Under the pieces are notes generated by a model. The model ran no database searches. It was not told the origin of the DNA and saw only the letters and a program-made list of their open reading frames with translations. This document shows positions 44,856-53,571 of a DNA stretch of 64,000 nt, in pieces. The translations under genes were made by a program, and so were the position numbers. The DNA lies in the NCBI GenBank assembly GCA_023391815.1, contig JAEWAF010000118.1, positions 1-64,000 on the forward strand, given 5' to 3'. The stretch's first letter is position 1. Every line of letters begins with the position of its first letter. The stretch is from Pseudomonadota bacterium (lineage in GTDB: Bacteria; Pseudomonadota; Gammaproteobacteria; Steroidobacterales; Steroidobacteraceae).

Positions 44856-45701
44856 ATGAGACTTCCCGCCGCGCTCCAGGAACTGCTGGACGAGGGCATC
44901 ATCGATGCTGTCGTTCGACAATTGAAAAGCGGCAAGGAAGCGTCCGTTTATGTGGTTCGCTGCGGCGATCAGACACGCTGCGCCAAGGTCTACAAGGACA
45001 TGGCTCAACGCAGCTTCCAGCGACGTGCCCAGTACCAAGAGGGCCGAAAAGTGCGCGGCAGTCGCGAGTCTCGTGCGATGGCAAAGAGCACAAATTACGG
45101 CCGCAAGGAACAGGAGAGCGCATGGAAGAACGCCGAGGTCGACGCGCTCTATCGGTTGTCCGGCGCGGGGGTGCGCGTGCCGCAGCCGTACGGATTCTTC
45201 AACGGCGTCCTGATCATGGAGATGGTGACGGACGCGGACGGCGATAGCGCGCCGCGCCTGGGTGAGGTGGAATTGTCAGCCGCGGTGGCGCGCGACTATC
45301 ACCGATTCCTGATCGGCCAGATCGTGCGCATGCTCACCGCAGGTCTGATCCACGGCGATCTGTCGCAATTCAACGTGCTCATCGGCAGGCAGGGACCCGT
45401 TATCATCGATCTGCCACAGGCCGTCGATGCGGCGGGCAACAACAACAGCTTCGCGATGCTCGAACGAGACGTAACGAACATCACGCAGACGCTGGGCCAG
45501 TTCGCACCAGAGTTGCTGGAAACGAGATTCGCCCATGAAATGTGGACACTGTTCGAGCAGGGCGAGCTGAAGCCGGAGAGCGAGTTAACGGGTATTCATA
45601 TCAAGGATGAAACACCGGCCAATCTCGATCAGGTCGTGTCCGCTATCGAAGATGCACGCTACGAGGAAATGTCACGCCGCGAACGCGAAGCAGCGGAGTA
45701 A
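44856..45701 (+). CDS. RIO-family serine protein kinase
   Basis: A 281-residue protein with the atypical RIO kinase fold. It shows a flexible nucleotide loop KSGKEASVYVVR, catalytic Lys in RCAKVYKD, the long basic insertion (QRRAQYQEGRKVRGSRESRA) typical of bacterial RIO1-like kinases, catalytic loop LIHGDLSQFNVLI and metal-binding VIIDLPQAVD. All key residues are present. Bacterial members are cytoplasmic; in eukaryotes and archaea RIO kinases mature the small ribosomal subunit, but the bacterial role is not settled. It is a single gene, converging on the LysR gene at 45754. Confidence 0.9.
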   Translation: MRLPAALQELLDEGIIDAVVRQLKSGKEASVYVVRCGDQTRCAKVYKDMAQRSFQRRAQYQEGRKVRGSRESRAMAKSTNYGRKEQESAWKNAEVDALYRLSGAGVRVPQPYGFFNGVLIMEMVTDADGDSAPRLGEVELSAAVARDYHRFLIGQIVRMLTAGLIHGDLSQFNVLIGRQGPVIIDLPQAVDAAGNNNSFAMLERDVTNITQTLGQFAPELLETRFAHEMWTLFEQGELKPESELTGIHIKDETPANLDQVVSAIEDARYEEMSRREREAAE

Positions 45702-45753
45702 CGTCGGAGGCTCCGCCGTCCCTGAGGATTGCGCTCGTCGTGTACGTTGTTCG

Positions 45754-46728
45754 TCAACCGACAGATCGCGCAGGATCGATAGGTACGGCCCTCGGCCAGC
45801 CCGCTTGCCGCAGCCCTCTGTGCCTCAACAAGCGGTCGATGTTGTCGCACAGATAGTCGATGAAGATGCGCACGCGTGCCGGCGTGCGCGCGGCACTGGG
45901 ATAGACAATCCATACGGGCAGCGGAGCGGAACGGAATTCCTCCAGCAACGGCACGAGCAGGCCGCGATGAAGATAGTCGCGCACATACAAATGTGGCAGT
46001 CGACAGACGCCTACGCCCTCCACCGCGGCCGTAATCAACGCGGAGCCGCTGTTGCTCCGCCAGTTGCCTTGCAAGTCGATGCCTATCTCGCCGCCATCGA
46101 CCTTGAAGTACCACTTGGCGCACGGATCGAAAGTCGCGACCAGACAATTGTGCCGCCGCAACTCTTCGATGCTCCGGGGAACGCCATGCCGCGACAGGTA
46201 AGTCGGCGAAGCGCATACCACGTGCGGCAATTCGTAGAAGCGGCGCGCCTTCAACGATGAGTCATCGAGCTGGCCGTAGCGAATCGCGAGGTCGTAGCCC
46301 TCCGCAACCAGGTCGACGGTGCGCATCGTCACGTGCACCTCGATTTTCAACTGAGGATGTAAGGCGCAGATCTCCGCGGCGGCCCGCGCCACATACTGCT
46401 CTCCCAATACATCGGTGCACACCACGCGCACGTGCCCTTTGGGTTTTACGTCGAGATCCAGGACCGACAGCTCGGCATCTTCCAGATCGCTGAACAGCCG
46501 CTCGCACTTCACGAACAGCGCCCGGCCTGCTTCGGTGGGATTGATGCGACGGGTCGTCCGCACCAGCAGTTGCGTCCCGAGGTGCCGCTCGAGTTGCGAG
46601 ACCTTCTTGCTCAATAGCGATTTGGAAACGTCGGCGCGATCGGCGGCGCCGGAGAAGCTGCCCGCTCGCACCACTTGCACGAATGCTTCCATCAAGTCCC
46701 AGCGACTGACGGCTTTTCCCATGCCCAT
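45754..46728 (-). CDS. LysR-family regulator, divergent from receptor and Rieske oxygenase genes
   Basis: A 324-residue LysR regulator. The N-terminal winged HTH (MEAFVQVVRAGSFSGAADRA, SKSLLSKKVSQLERHLGTQL, RTTRRINPTEAG) is of the CrgA/AaeR-like type with the TRR.. tail, and a periplasmic-binding-like effector domain follows. It is divergent from the TonB receptor gene with about 100 bases between, the usual layout for control of the target operon plus itself. The co-inducer is probably the substrate of the Rieske enzyme. Confidence 0.9.
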   Translation of the reverse strand: MGMGKAVSRWDLMEAFVQVVRAGSFSGAADRADVSKSLLSKKVSQLERHLGTQLLVRTTRRINPTEAGRALFVKCERLFSDLEDAELSVLDLDVKPKGHVRVVCTDVLGEQYVARAAAEICALHPQLKIEVHVTMRTVDLVAEGYDLAIRYGQLDDSSLKARRFYELPHVVCASPTYLSRHGVPRSIEELRRHNCLVATFDPCAKWYFKVDGGEIGIDLQGNWRSNSGSALITAAVEGVGVCRLPHLYVRDYLHRGLLVPLLEEFRSAPLPVWIVYPSAARTPARVRIFIDYLCDNIDRLLRHRGLRQAGWPRAVPIDPARSVG

Positions 46729-46829
46729 TGTTCTCGACCCCTCAACACTCTGTCGCCGCTGCGACCGTTTTTACCGTCCGTGGTCGTCAATAGACTTCGG
46801 CGCTTCCATACTCACCGACGGATGTTTGA

Positions 46830-49253
46830 ATGCCATCCCGCTATGCGCCGAACGGTCGCACCGAATCCAGACCGGCGCCATTGGCCAGTCGTGCGACCGT
46901 GGCCTATTTTTCTGTGGCCTGCGTCACATTGGCGTGCACGGCGCCGTCTCATGCAGAAGGTGTGCTCGAAGTCATCACCGTGACCGCGCAAAAGCGCGAG
47001 CAAAACATCCAGGACGTCGGCATCGCCATGACGGCTTACTCCGGCGACCAGTTGCGAAAACTGGCTATCAGGGACAGCGTCGACATCGCAGCCATGACTC
47101 CGGGCGTTCACATCGGTGGCAACAACGGCGGCCAGAAAACTCTATTCACCATTCGCGGCGTCACTCAGAACGACTTCAACGACCACACCGAAGCGCCAGT
47201 GGCGGTGTACGTGGACGACAGCTACGTGGCTTTCGGCCAGGGCCAGCTGTTCGGTACCTTCGATCTGGAGCGCGTCGAGGTGCTCAAAGGTCCGCAAGGC
47301 ACGCTGTTCGGACGCAACGCCACTGGCGGCCTGGTGCATTACTTGTCCAAGCGCCCATCTCGCGAGGCCGAAGGCTTCGTTGATGTGACCACCGGCTCGT
47401 ACGATCAGCTACGCATCGAATCGGCGTTCGGCGGGCCGATTACCGACTCGATCTCGGGTCGACTCGCGCTCCTGCAAAGCCGCTTCGACCCCATCATCGA
47501 CAACGACTATCCAAATCGCGCAACAACGTTGAATGGTCAGCCCAATCCTGCCGACAACGTCGGCACGTTCGATGAGGACACGTTCGGCGTGCGTGGCCAG
47601 CTGCAATTCGGTGCAGACGATTCGCGCAGTTTCCTGTTGGCTGCCTCTTACATGCGCACCGAGCAGAACCCCGGCCCCTTCATGGAGCTGCCGACCGTGC
47701 CGGTGTTCGACGCTGACGGCAATCACGTCGGCACGATCCGCGCCGGGACGAACGAGACGCGGGAAGCTATCGCCCCGGACGGCACGCCGATCGATCATCC
47801 GCTGTCGTTCGATGACGATCTGCTACGCCCCGCCGGCGGCAATCTGTATGGCCCGAGTTGCACCGAGCATGACCGGCGCGAGCTCTCTTGCAGCATGGAC
47901 TTCATGTTCAAGGATCTGAACACCACCGACACCTACAGCCTGACCGGCAAGCTCACCTGGGATTTCGGCGGCGTCACCCTGACCTCGGTGACCGACTTCA
48001 AGGACTTCGATAAGTTTCAGGGCATCACCGCCGACGGCGGCCCGGCCTCGACCGTCGAAGTGCTGTTCGATGCCGGCGCCACCACGTTCAGCCAGGAGCT
48101 GCGATTGAACGGCGAGCTGGCCGGCGGCCGCAGCCGCTGGGTCACCGGTCTCTACTATTTATATGTAGACCTGGAGTCCAAGTTCTCGCTGCCAGCCGAG
48201 CCCAACAGCTTGTTCGAGCCGCTGGCCGGCGTGCCGTGGGAAGACGTGGCCATGGCCGATCTCACCACCCGGTCAACGTCCGCCTTCGGCCAGATCGAAT
48301 ACGACCTCACCGACACGCTGACCCTGATCGGCGGCGCACGCATCATCCGTGAGCGCAAGAACTTCACCGGCGAAGAAACATTCTTCCTGAACACTGCGCC
48401 CAAGACCCTCGACACCGACGTGGTGCTGTTCAACGTGCAACCGCGCACCAACCACAAGAAGGACGACACCTTGTGGAGCGGCAAGCTGCAACTGGAGTGG
48501 CGCCCGATCGATGACTTGATGCTCTATGGCGGCGTCAATCGCGGGGTGAAGGCAGGTGGTTACAACTCGCCCGGCACCTTCGGCAGCGGCTTCCCACAAG
48601 AAGACATTCCGTACGACGAAGAAATACTCACCTCGTACGAAACCGGCTTCAAGTGGAGCGGCCTGCTCGGCGGCACCACTCGCCTCAACGGTGCGTTCTA
48701 TTACTACGACTACGACGACTATCAAGGTTTCTTCTTCACCCGGGTCACCGGCTACGTTCGTAACATCGACGGCGAGTACAGGGGCATGGAGCTGGAACTG
48801 GCCTCCTCGCCCACCGACGGCCTGGACCTGATGCTGAGCTTCGCTCTGTTGGACGCCAAACTCTATGACATCCAACTCGGACCCGGCGTATTCAAGGACT
48901 CCAAGCCGAGCTTCTCTCCGGAGCAGCAAGTGTCCGCGTTGGCGCGCTATCAGTTCGCACGCGAGGTGCTCGGTGGCAATGTATCCGCCCAGGTGAGCGC
49001 GAACTACGCCTCCGAGTACTATGATAACATTCGCAACTTCGATGCTTCGCGCCTGCCCTCGTATGTGCTCGCCAACGTGCGCGTCGCTTGGGAGAGCGCC
49101 GACTCGCACTGGCAGGTTGACGCGTTCGTCAACAACCTCGCCGACCGGCGCTACTACACCATCGGCTACGACCTCTCCAACGCCACCGGCTCCAACTCGC
49201 TCACGCCGGGTAAACCGCGTTGGTACGGGCTGAGCGTGCGTTACAACCTGTGA
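46830..49253 (+). CDS. TonB-dependent outer-membrane receptor (Rieske-linked)
   Basis: An 807-residue receptor. After the signal peptide (ending PSHAEG) comes the TonB box EVITVTAQKREQNIQDVGIA, then the plug (DIAAMTPGVHIGGNNG, FTIRGVTQNDFNDHTEAPVA, VDDSYV, LERVEVLKGPQGTLFGRNAT, GGLVHYLSKRP) and a beta barrel ending in a TonB-receptor C-terminus. The VTAQKRExxIQDV type is widespread in sphingomonads and Xanthomonadales, where it imports aromatic, terpenoid or carbohydrate compounds. It starts 100 bases from the divergent LysR gene and is followed 11 bases later by a Rieske oxygenase, so it probably imports that enzyme's substrate. Confidence 0.9.
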   Translation: MPSRYAPNGRTESRPAPLASRATVAYFSVACVTLACTAPSHAEGVLEVITVTAQKREQNIQDVGIAMTAYSGDQLRKLAIRDSVDIAAMTPGVHIGGNNGGQKTLFTIRGVTQNDFNDHTEAPVAVYVDDSYVAFGQGQLFGTFDLERVEVLKGPQGTLFGRNATGGLVHYLSKRPSREAEGFVDVTTGSYDQLRIESAFGGPITDSISGRLALLQSRFDPIIDNDYPNRATTLNGQPNPADNVGTFDEDTFGVRGQLQFGADDSRSFLLAASYMRTEQNPGPFMELPTVPVFDADGNHVGTIRAGTNETREAIAPDGTPIDHPLSFDDDLLRPAGGNLYGPSCTEHDRRELSCSMDFMFKDLNTTDTYSLTGKLTWDFGGVTLTSVTDFKDFDKFQGITADGGPASTVEVLFDAGATTFSQELRLNGELAGGRSRWVTGLYYLYVDLESKFSLPAEPNSLFEPLAGVPWEDVAMADLTTRSTSAFGQIEYDLTDTLTLIGGARIIRERKNFTGEETFFLNTAPKTLDTDVVLFNVQPRTNHKKDDTLWSGKLQLEWRPIDDLMLYGGVNRGVKAGGYNSPGTFGSGFPQEDIPYDEEILTSYETGFKWSGLLGGTTRLNGAFYYYDYDDYQGFFFTRVTGYVRNIDGEYRGMELELASSPTDGLDLMLSFALLDAKLYDIQLGPGVFKDSKPSFSPEQQVSALARYQFAREVLGGNVSAQVSANYASEYYDNIRNFDASRLPSYVLANVRVAWESADSHWQVDAFVNNLADRRYYTIGYDLSNATGSNSLTPGKPRWYGLSVRYNL

Positions 49254-49264
49254 GGGCGACCCCC

Positions 49265-50362
49265 ATGTTCATTCGCAACACCTGGTACATCGCTGCCGAG
49301 CCCGACGAGCTTTCGGGCGCACCGCTCGCACGAACCATTCTGGAAAAGCCCATCGTGTTGTTTCGTACGGCATCGGGTCGGGTGGTCGCGCTCGACGATC
49401 GCTGCCCGCATCGGTTCGCGCCGCTGTCGTTGGGCAAGGTGATCGGCGAGCATCTGCGTTGTGGCTATCACGGCGCGCAGTTCGATGCGACCGGCGCCTG
49501 CGCTCTGGTCCCCGGCCAGAGCATCGTGCCACCGCAAGCACGGGTCGCGAGCTATCCCACGCTCGAGAAGCACGGTTACATCTGGATCTGGATGGGTGAT
49601 CCCGCGCTCGCGGCGGACCAGACGAGCATTCCGGAGTTTTTCTATCGGAGCGATCATTCCGACTGGCATGGCGGCTATGGGCACTTCGAATCCATCCAGG
49701 CGAACTACAACCTCATCAACGACAATCTGTTCGACATCACCCACGCCGAATACGTCCATCCGGAGTCGTTCGGCGGCGAGGAGATGCGCATCTATCGAAA
49801 TGCCAAACCGGGCACCGACTACATCGATGGCTGCATGACTCACAACAGCGCCGGACGCCACATCGTGTTCCGCATGCGTTCGCTCAATATGGCGACCGGC
49901 GGCCCGTTCTATCGCTGGATGGTCGCGACTTCGCTGGGCCGCGACAGCTATCCCGATCCCATCGACCTCGACATGGAAGTCAGCTGGGGCGCACCGTCCT
50001 TCACTTCGTTTCTATTGAATGCCCGCCAAGCCGGCCTGGGTCGCGAACGAGGCGTTGAAGTTTGCAACATGCACGCGATCACGCCCGAGACGACGACGTC
50101 GTCGCACTACTTCTATCGCTCGGTCAAGAACTACGGCGATCCGGAGCTGACGCGGGCCTTTGTCGGTGGCGTCAAGGCGATCTTCGAACAAGACAAGCCG
50201 GTGCTCGAAGCCCAACAACGCCGCATCGGCAATGTCGACTTGTTCTCGCTGCAGCCTGTGTCCTTTGGCGGTGACATGCTTCAGCAACGCGCGCGTCGCA
50301 TCAACCGCGAGCTGCTCCGGCAGGAGCAAATTGCGAACGACACGGCAGCTCGTAGTGTCTGA
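49265..50362 (+). CDS. Rieske non-heme iron oxygenase (VanA-like)
   Basis: A 365-residue oxygenase alpha subunit; ATG 49265 (MFIRNTWYIAAEPDELSG) is the usual start of the family. The Rieske [2Fe-2S] ligands are C47-x-H49 and C66-x2-H69 (CPHRFAPL, RCGYHGAQFD). The mononuclear iron site is NDNLFDITHAEYVHPESF with two His. Size and N-terminal sequence fit vanillate/dicamba O-demethylase-type enzymes, which hydroxylate or demethylate aromatic or steroid-like substrates. No reductase or ferredoxin gene is adjacent, so electrons must come from elsewhere. It is co-directional with the receptor, 11 bases behind it. Confidence 0.9.
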   Translation: MFIRNTWYIAAEPDELSGAPLARTILEKPIVLFRTASGRVVALDDRCPHRFAPLSLGKVIGEHLRCGYHGAQFDATGACALVPGQSIVPPQARVASYPTLEKHGYIWIWMGDPALAADQTSIPEFFYRSDHSDWHGGYGHFESIQANYNLINDNLFDITHAEYVHPESFGGEEMRIYRNAKPGTDYIDGCMTHNSAGRHIVFRMRSLNMATGGPFYRWMVATSLGRDSYPDPIDLDMEVSWGAPSFTSFLLNARQAGLGRERGVEVCNMHAITPETTTSSHYFYRSVKNYGDPELTRAFVGGVKAIFEQDKPVLEAQQRRIGNVDLFSLQPVSFGGDMLQQRARRINRELLRQEQIANDTAARSV

Positions 50363-50581
50363 AAATTCTGTCGTCAGAGCGCGTCCCAAGAGTGAGCAGG
50401 CTCGACTCCCTCCGCCGCTGCAGTACTCAGCCGCTGACTCACTCGTTGTTTCGCAATGGCGGGAACCGCCTTGATGTCTGCAAATTGGGTGTTTGGGAGG
50501 TTGTTGAAGTCCCTGAGACGGTGCGCGAAGTTTTGATCGGGAGTCGCCTCTTCCGCGGCAAACCGCACCTCCTGACCCGAC

Positions 50582-50787
50582 TTACCGCCCCCTGGCGATG
50601 GCCGTATCGAGCTCCCTCCCTGTGGGGCCGACGAACGACTGCGCCACACGAGGGCCGGCGAGAAGAAGTATGCCGAAGGCAAGTCCTTCGACCTCGGCCA
50701 GCATCGCGGCAAGTGGGTTGTCGTCAACTGGTGGGCCACCTGTCGTCCAGCATCGGGCTGAGTCAATTCCGCTTCGCGTTCTTTCTC
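50582..50787. repeat. Scrambled mosaic of pieces from the TlpA/DUF1684 locus
   Basis: Four adjoining pieces match 27.7-29.1 kb. 50582-50651 equals 27719-27790 in direct orientation; 50653-50675 equals 28238-28260 inverted; 50676-50742 equals about 28026-28093 inverted; 50743-50786 equals 29009-29053 direct. Identity is high but not perfect. No piece keeps a reading frame with the next. The right edge is joined to a cupin gene at about 50788, which it truncates. Confidence 0.8.
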
Positions 50788-51120
50788 GACGCTCCCGTTG
50801 TGTTGTGTGTCGATGACCTCCGCGAACGCTTCTCCCGACCGAAACCGCTTCATCGCACCACTTGCGAGCCTCACCTCCAGCGTGCCCGCAATCACGAATG
50901 CGAACGATGGTGCAGGATGCGAATGCCAGCCCGTCTCGCTACCCGGCGCGATTTCGATTACGACACCGATAATTTCCGGCGGCCCATGTGGGAGCTCGAT
51001 CGGTAAACCGAACCACGTATTGGTCGTGCGCAATACTTCGACTACACGAACGGATGCGTCGGGCTCGATCGAATGCCCGGACAGCGGCAGTAGAACTGAC
51101 AGCAGCAGACATGTCTTGAC
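50788..51120 (-). pseudogene. Exported cupin protein, 3' end replaced
   Basis: The minus-strand frame has a hydrophobic leader (LLLSVLLPLSGHS) and a cupin domain: VIEIAPGSETGWHSHPAPSF holds the two metal-binding His of motif 1, followed by FVIAGTLEVRLASG, RFRSGEAFAEV and DTQHNGS. The usual last strand of the domain (about 20 residues) is missing because the frame runs into the mosaic sequence at 50787. No clear start codon with ribosome site was found; an ATG at 51249 is in frame but too far upstream. A LysR N-terminal fragment lies divergent just beyond it. Confidence 0.6.
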
Positions 51121-51275
51121 CAGCGCGCGGAACTTCGAAGCGTCATTTGCATGAGGAATAATCAAACGCAAAAGGGATGAGTTCACTGCTAGAGCTGGGC
51201 ACCGATCGAGTGCTTGGGCTCGCGACCAGAGTGGCAGTCGCTGGCACATGAAACCAGTGATACGGTTTCAGCGAT

Positions 51276-51374
51276 ATGCTGAATGAGATTGATCTCTCGC
51301 GCACCGACCTCAATCTGCTGGTCTTGTTCGGGGTCGTGCTCAAGGAACGCTTCCGCAAGCTTGAGTTTCGCTGA
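51276..51374 (+). pseudogene. LysR N-terminal fragment, inverted duplicate of 51480-52469
   Basis: A 32-residue frame MLNEIDLSRTDLNLLVLFGV, then VLKERFRKLEFR and a stop. Its first 25 residues match the start of the LysR gene at 52469 (MLNEIDLSRADLNLLCLFEV). The orientation is opposite. Only the first helices of the HTH remain. It stands divergent from the truncated cupin gene, in the position a cupin-controlling LysR would take. Confidence 0.7.
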
Positions 51375-51479
51375 ATCAAGTCGGCGAATCCCGCCGCCGC
51401 GGGCACACGACGGTGGCAGTTCCATTCGTTGCGCGGGATCCTCATGTCGGGATCTGAGAGCTGATCAAGTATTCTTGAG

Positions 51480-52469
51480 CTACAGATGGCGTGCTCGCGA
51501 ACGTGAGCGTCGGGGGCGGCCCGGTGCGACGTGCCCTGCGCCCACGATCAGGCCAAACATCCATGCCACGCCTGCGTCCATCATCGCGGCCTTGGAACTG
51601 ACGGCATTGAGCCGAAAGTGCGGTAGTGGCAAAGGCACATCCGGGCTCAGGATCCCGAATCGTGCCGCATGCATCTCGACAAACCGTGCCGGTAATGCAG
51701 CGACGAAGTCACTTTCGGCGAGAACGGCCAGTGCGAACATGAAATTAGGGACGGTCAACGCTATCCGCCGCGACCTTCCCTGCTTCGCCAGAAGCTGATC
51801 GACGAAACCGTAAGGATCACCGCTCTCGGAGACCACCAGATGTTGCATCTGGCAATAGCGTTCCAACGTTGGGTTGCGCGCGAACGGGTGCCCCTTGCGC
51901 ACAGCGACCACAAAGCTTTCCTCGTAAACGCAGCGCCGCTCAAAGCGCGGCGGAATGTCATCCGATGGGATGATGGCCACATCCACGGCGCGCGACTCAA
52001 GATCAGCTAATGCCATGCGCCACACCCGTTCGGGTGAAGTTTCTCCGTGTGCCGGAAGCAACTGACGCACGCTGATATCGATCCGAGGCGCCTGCTGACG
52101 CAACTTCGCGAGAAGCGAGTCCAGGATAACCGCCGACACTCCATCCGGAGCCCCGATCGTGAAGCGTCTCGCGGCCCGCACCGCGTCGAACGGCTCTGCT
52201 GTCGAGAGAACGCTGCGGACACGCGCCAGAACGTCGGCAATCGGCGCGGATAATTCCATTGCACGAGCCGTGGGTACGACTCCCTTGGGTGTTCTCAGGA
52301 ACAGTGGATCGTGCAGCAGACGGCGTAACCGGCCGAGCCCATGGCTCACCGCCGACGGTGTGAGGTTCAACTTCTCCGCGGCGCGGCCAATGTGGCGCTC
52401 GGCCAGGACCACCTCGAAGAGGCACAGGAGGTTGAGATCTGCTCGCGAGAGATCAATTTCATTCAGCAT
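51480..52469 (-). CDS. LysR-family regulator (NodD/SyrM-like), divergent from a three-gene operon
   Basis: A 329-residue regulator of the LysR type with N-terminal MLNEIDLSRADLNLLCLFEV, HTH ERHIGRAAEKLNLTPSAVSH and GLGRLRRLLHDPLFLRTPKG, and an effector domain (RFTIGAPDGVSAVILDSLLA, VDVAIIPSDDIPPRFERRCV). The LNLLxxFxxVxxERHxxRAA start is characteristic of the NodD/LinR-like subgroup. The start lies 104 bases from the divergent NTF2-like gene, suggesting control of that operon. Its C-terminus (GRPRRSRSRARHL) is basic and unusually extended. Confidence 0.9.
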   Translation of the reverse strand: MLNEIDLSRADLNLLCLFEVVLAERHIGRAAEKLNLTPSAVSHGLGRLRRLLHDPLFLRTPKGVVPTARAMELSAPIADVLARVRSVLSTAEPFDAVRAARRFTIGAPDGVSAVILDSLLAKLRQQAPRIDISVRQLLPAHGETSPERVWRMALADLESRAVDVAIIPSDDIPPRFERRCVYEESFVVAVRKGHPFARNPTLERYCQMQHLVVSESGDPYGFVDQLLAKQGRSRRIALTVPNFMFALAVLAESDFVAALPARFVEMHAARFGILSPDVPLPLPHFRLNAVSSKAAMMDAGVAWMFGLIVGAGHVAPGRPRRSRSRARHL

Positions 52470-52573
52470 ATTGCTTAAATCATATCATTGGATTCAGCGA
52501 CCTCGGGGTGTGATCTTTCAGGCCCGGCGAGAGGAAAGCTCCTTGCCAGCGGTCAGAACCAGGAGAGATCGAC

Positions 52574-53116
52574 ATGCCAAGTTCACGACGTTCAATGCTC
52601 GTTGCCAGTGCGGCGGGCCTCGCCTCTGCGGGCGGCTTCCATCGCACAGGCATTGCTAGCGGGAGCACCCTTACCGATGCGGAAGTCGCCGAGTTGATTC
52701 AGAGGTCGTTCGACTCCAACGCCGCACTGATGCGCGGGGATATTCGTGCATATCGAGCGGCGATCAGGCTGAGCGACGACTTCACCCTGATGTCGCCCTT
52801 CGGCGGAGCCCCGACGCGCGCGTCCGACATGACCAGCGAGCGTTGGGATGCGATGGGTCGCTTCTTCAGGAACGGCACGCTGAGGCAGGAACTCGTTCAG
52901 TCCTACGCGTCTGCCGACATGGTCGTTCTCGCTACGGTTGAGCACGCGGAGGTAGAGGTTGGCGGCCTGCCGCGACAGGAATGGCTCCTGCGTGTGACGT
53001 TGGTCTATCGCCGATCAGGGGGCGAATGGAGGCTGGCGCATCGACACGCCGACCCGCTGGTCACCGGTATTACGTTGGAGCAGGCCGCGGCGCTCGCTCG
53101 AAGTGACGCACGCTAA
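52574..53116 (+). CDS. Exported NTF2-like (SnoaL/DUF4440-type) protein
   Basis: A 180-residue protein with a Tat-like N-terminus (SSRRSMLVASAAGLASAGG) and an NTF2 fold: VAELIQRSFDSNAALMRGDI, DDFTLMSPFGGAP, VVLATVEHAEVEVGG, WLLRVTLVYRRSGGEWRLAH-RHAD. Members of this fold act as small enzymes (isomerases, dehydratases) or ligand binders. GERWD-type active residues cannot be read with confidence. It is first in an operon with a membrane protein (14-base gap) and a DUF3574 protein, divergent from the LysR gene. Confidence 0.8.
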   Translation: MPSSRRSMLVASAAGLASAGGFHRTGIASGSTLTDAEVAELIQRSFDSNAALMRGDIRAYRAAIRLSDDFTLMSPFGGAPTRASDMTSERWDAMGRFFRNGTLRQELVQSYASADMVVLATVEHAEVEVGGLPRQEWLLRVTLVYRRSGGEWRLAHRHADPLVTGITLEQAAALARSDAR

Positions 53117-53130
53117 CGGGCCACACGAAC

Positions 53131-53571
53131 ATGGAAACGTCACACGTCATACTTCTCCTGTGGGCCGGGCTCGTCTACTGGGTCCTGGGTCAGATCTGGT
53201 TTGCGCAGCTCGTCGTCTATCCGCTATTCGCGCGAGTCGGCGACGAGGAATACGTTCGCTATCACGGCTTCTATGTGCGACACATTCCGCTGCCTGTCAT
53301 CATCCCCGGGTTCGCGAGCTTCCTATTTCCGATTCCGCTGGCTCTCTACGGTCCGCCTGTGCCCGTTTGGCTGAACGCGGCGAACATCGCAACCGGAATT
53401 GTGGGCCTGCTGGTGACCGTGGCGCTCGAAATACCGCGTCACAATCGGCTCGAGAGGCGTGGTAAGAGCCACGTCATTATTTCGGAGCTCATCCGTTACA
53501 ACTGGCCTCGCACGATGTCGATCACATCTCAGGCGGCGATAACCGCCATGATGCTGCAGCATGTCTTATGA
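53131..53571 (+). CDS. Small integral membrane protein, four helices
   Basis: A 146-residue protein with about four transmembrane segments: VILLLWAGLVYWVLGQIWFA, PLPVIIPGFASFLFPIPLAL, NAANIATGIVGLLVTVALEI and AAITAMMLQHVL. Between the third and fourth is a charged loop with IPRHNRLERRGKSHVIISEL and IRYNWPRT. The R-x-N-W-x-R-T element near the last helix recurs in small uncharacterised DUF1772-like membrane proteins, but I do not claim membership. Its stop overlaps the next start (ATGA), so translation is coupled to the DUF3574 gene. Confidence 0.7.
   Translation: METSHVILLLWAGLVYWVLGQIWFAQLVVYPLFARVGDEEYVRYHGFYVRHIPLPVIIPGFASFLFPIPLALYGPPVPVWLNAANIATGIVGLLVTVALEIPRHNRLERRGKSHVIISELIRYNWPRTMSITSQAAITAMMLQHVL

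Noticed and set aside
48273..49109. A 278-residue open frame on the minus strand
   Set aside because: Antisense to the second TonB receptor barrel; GC-rich coding DNA commonly leaves such frames open.
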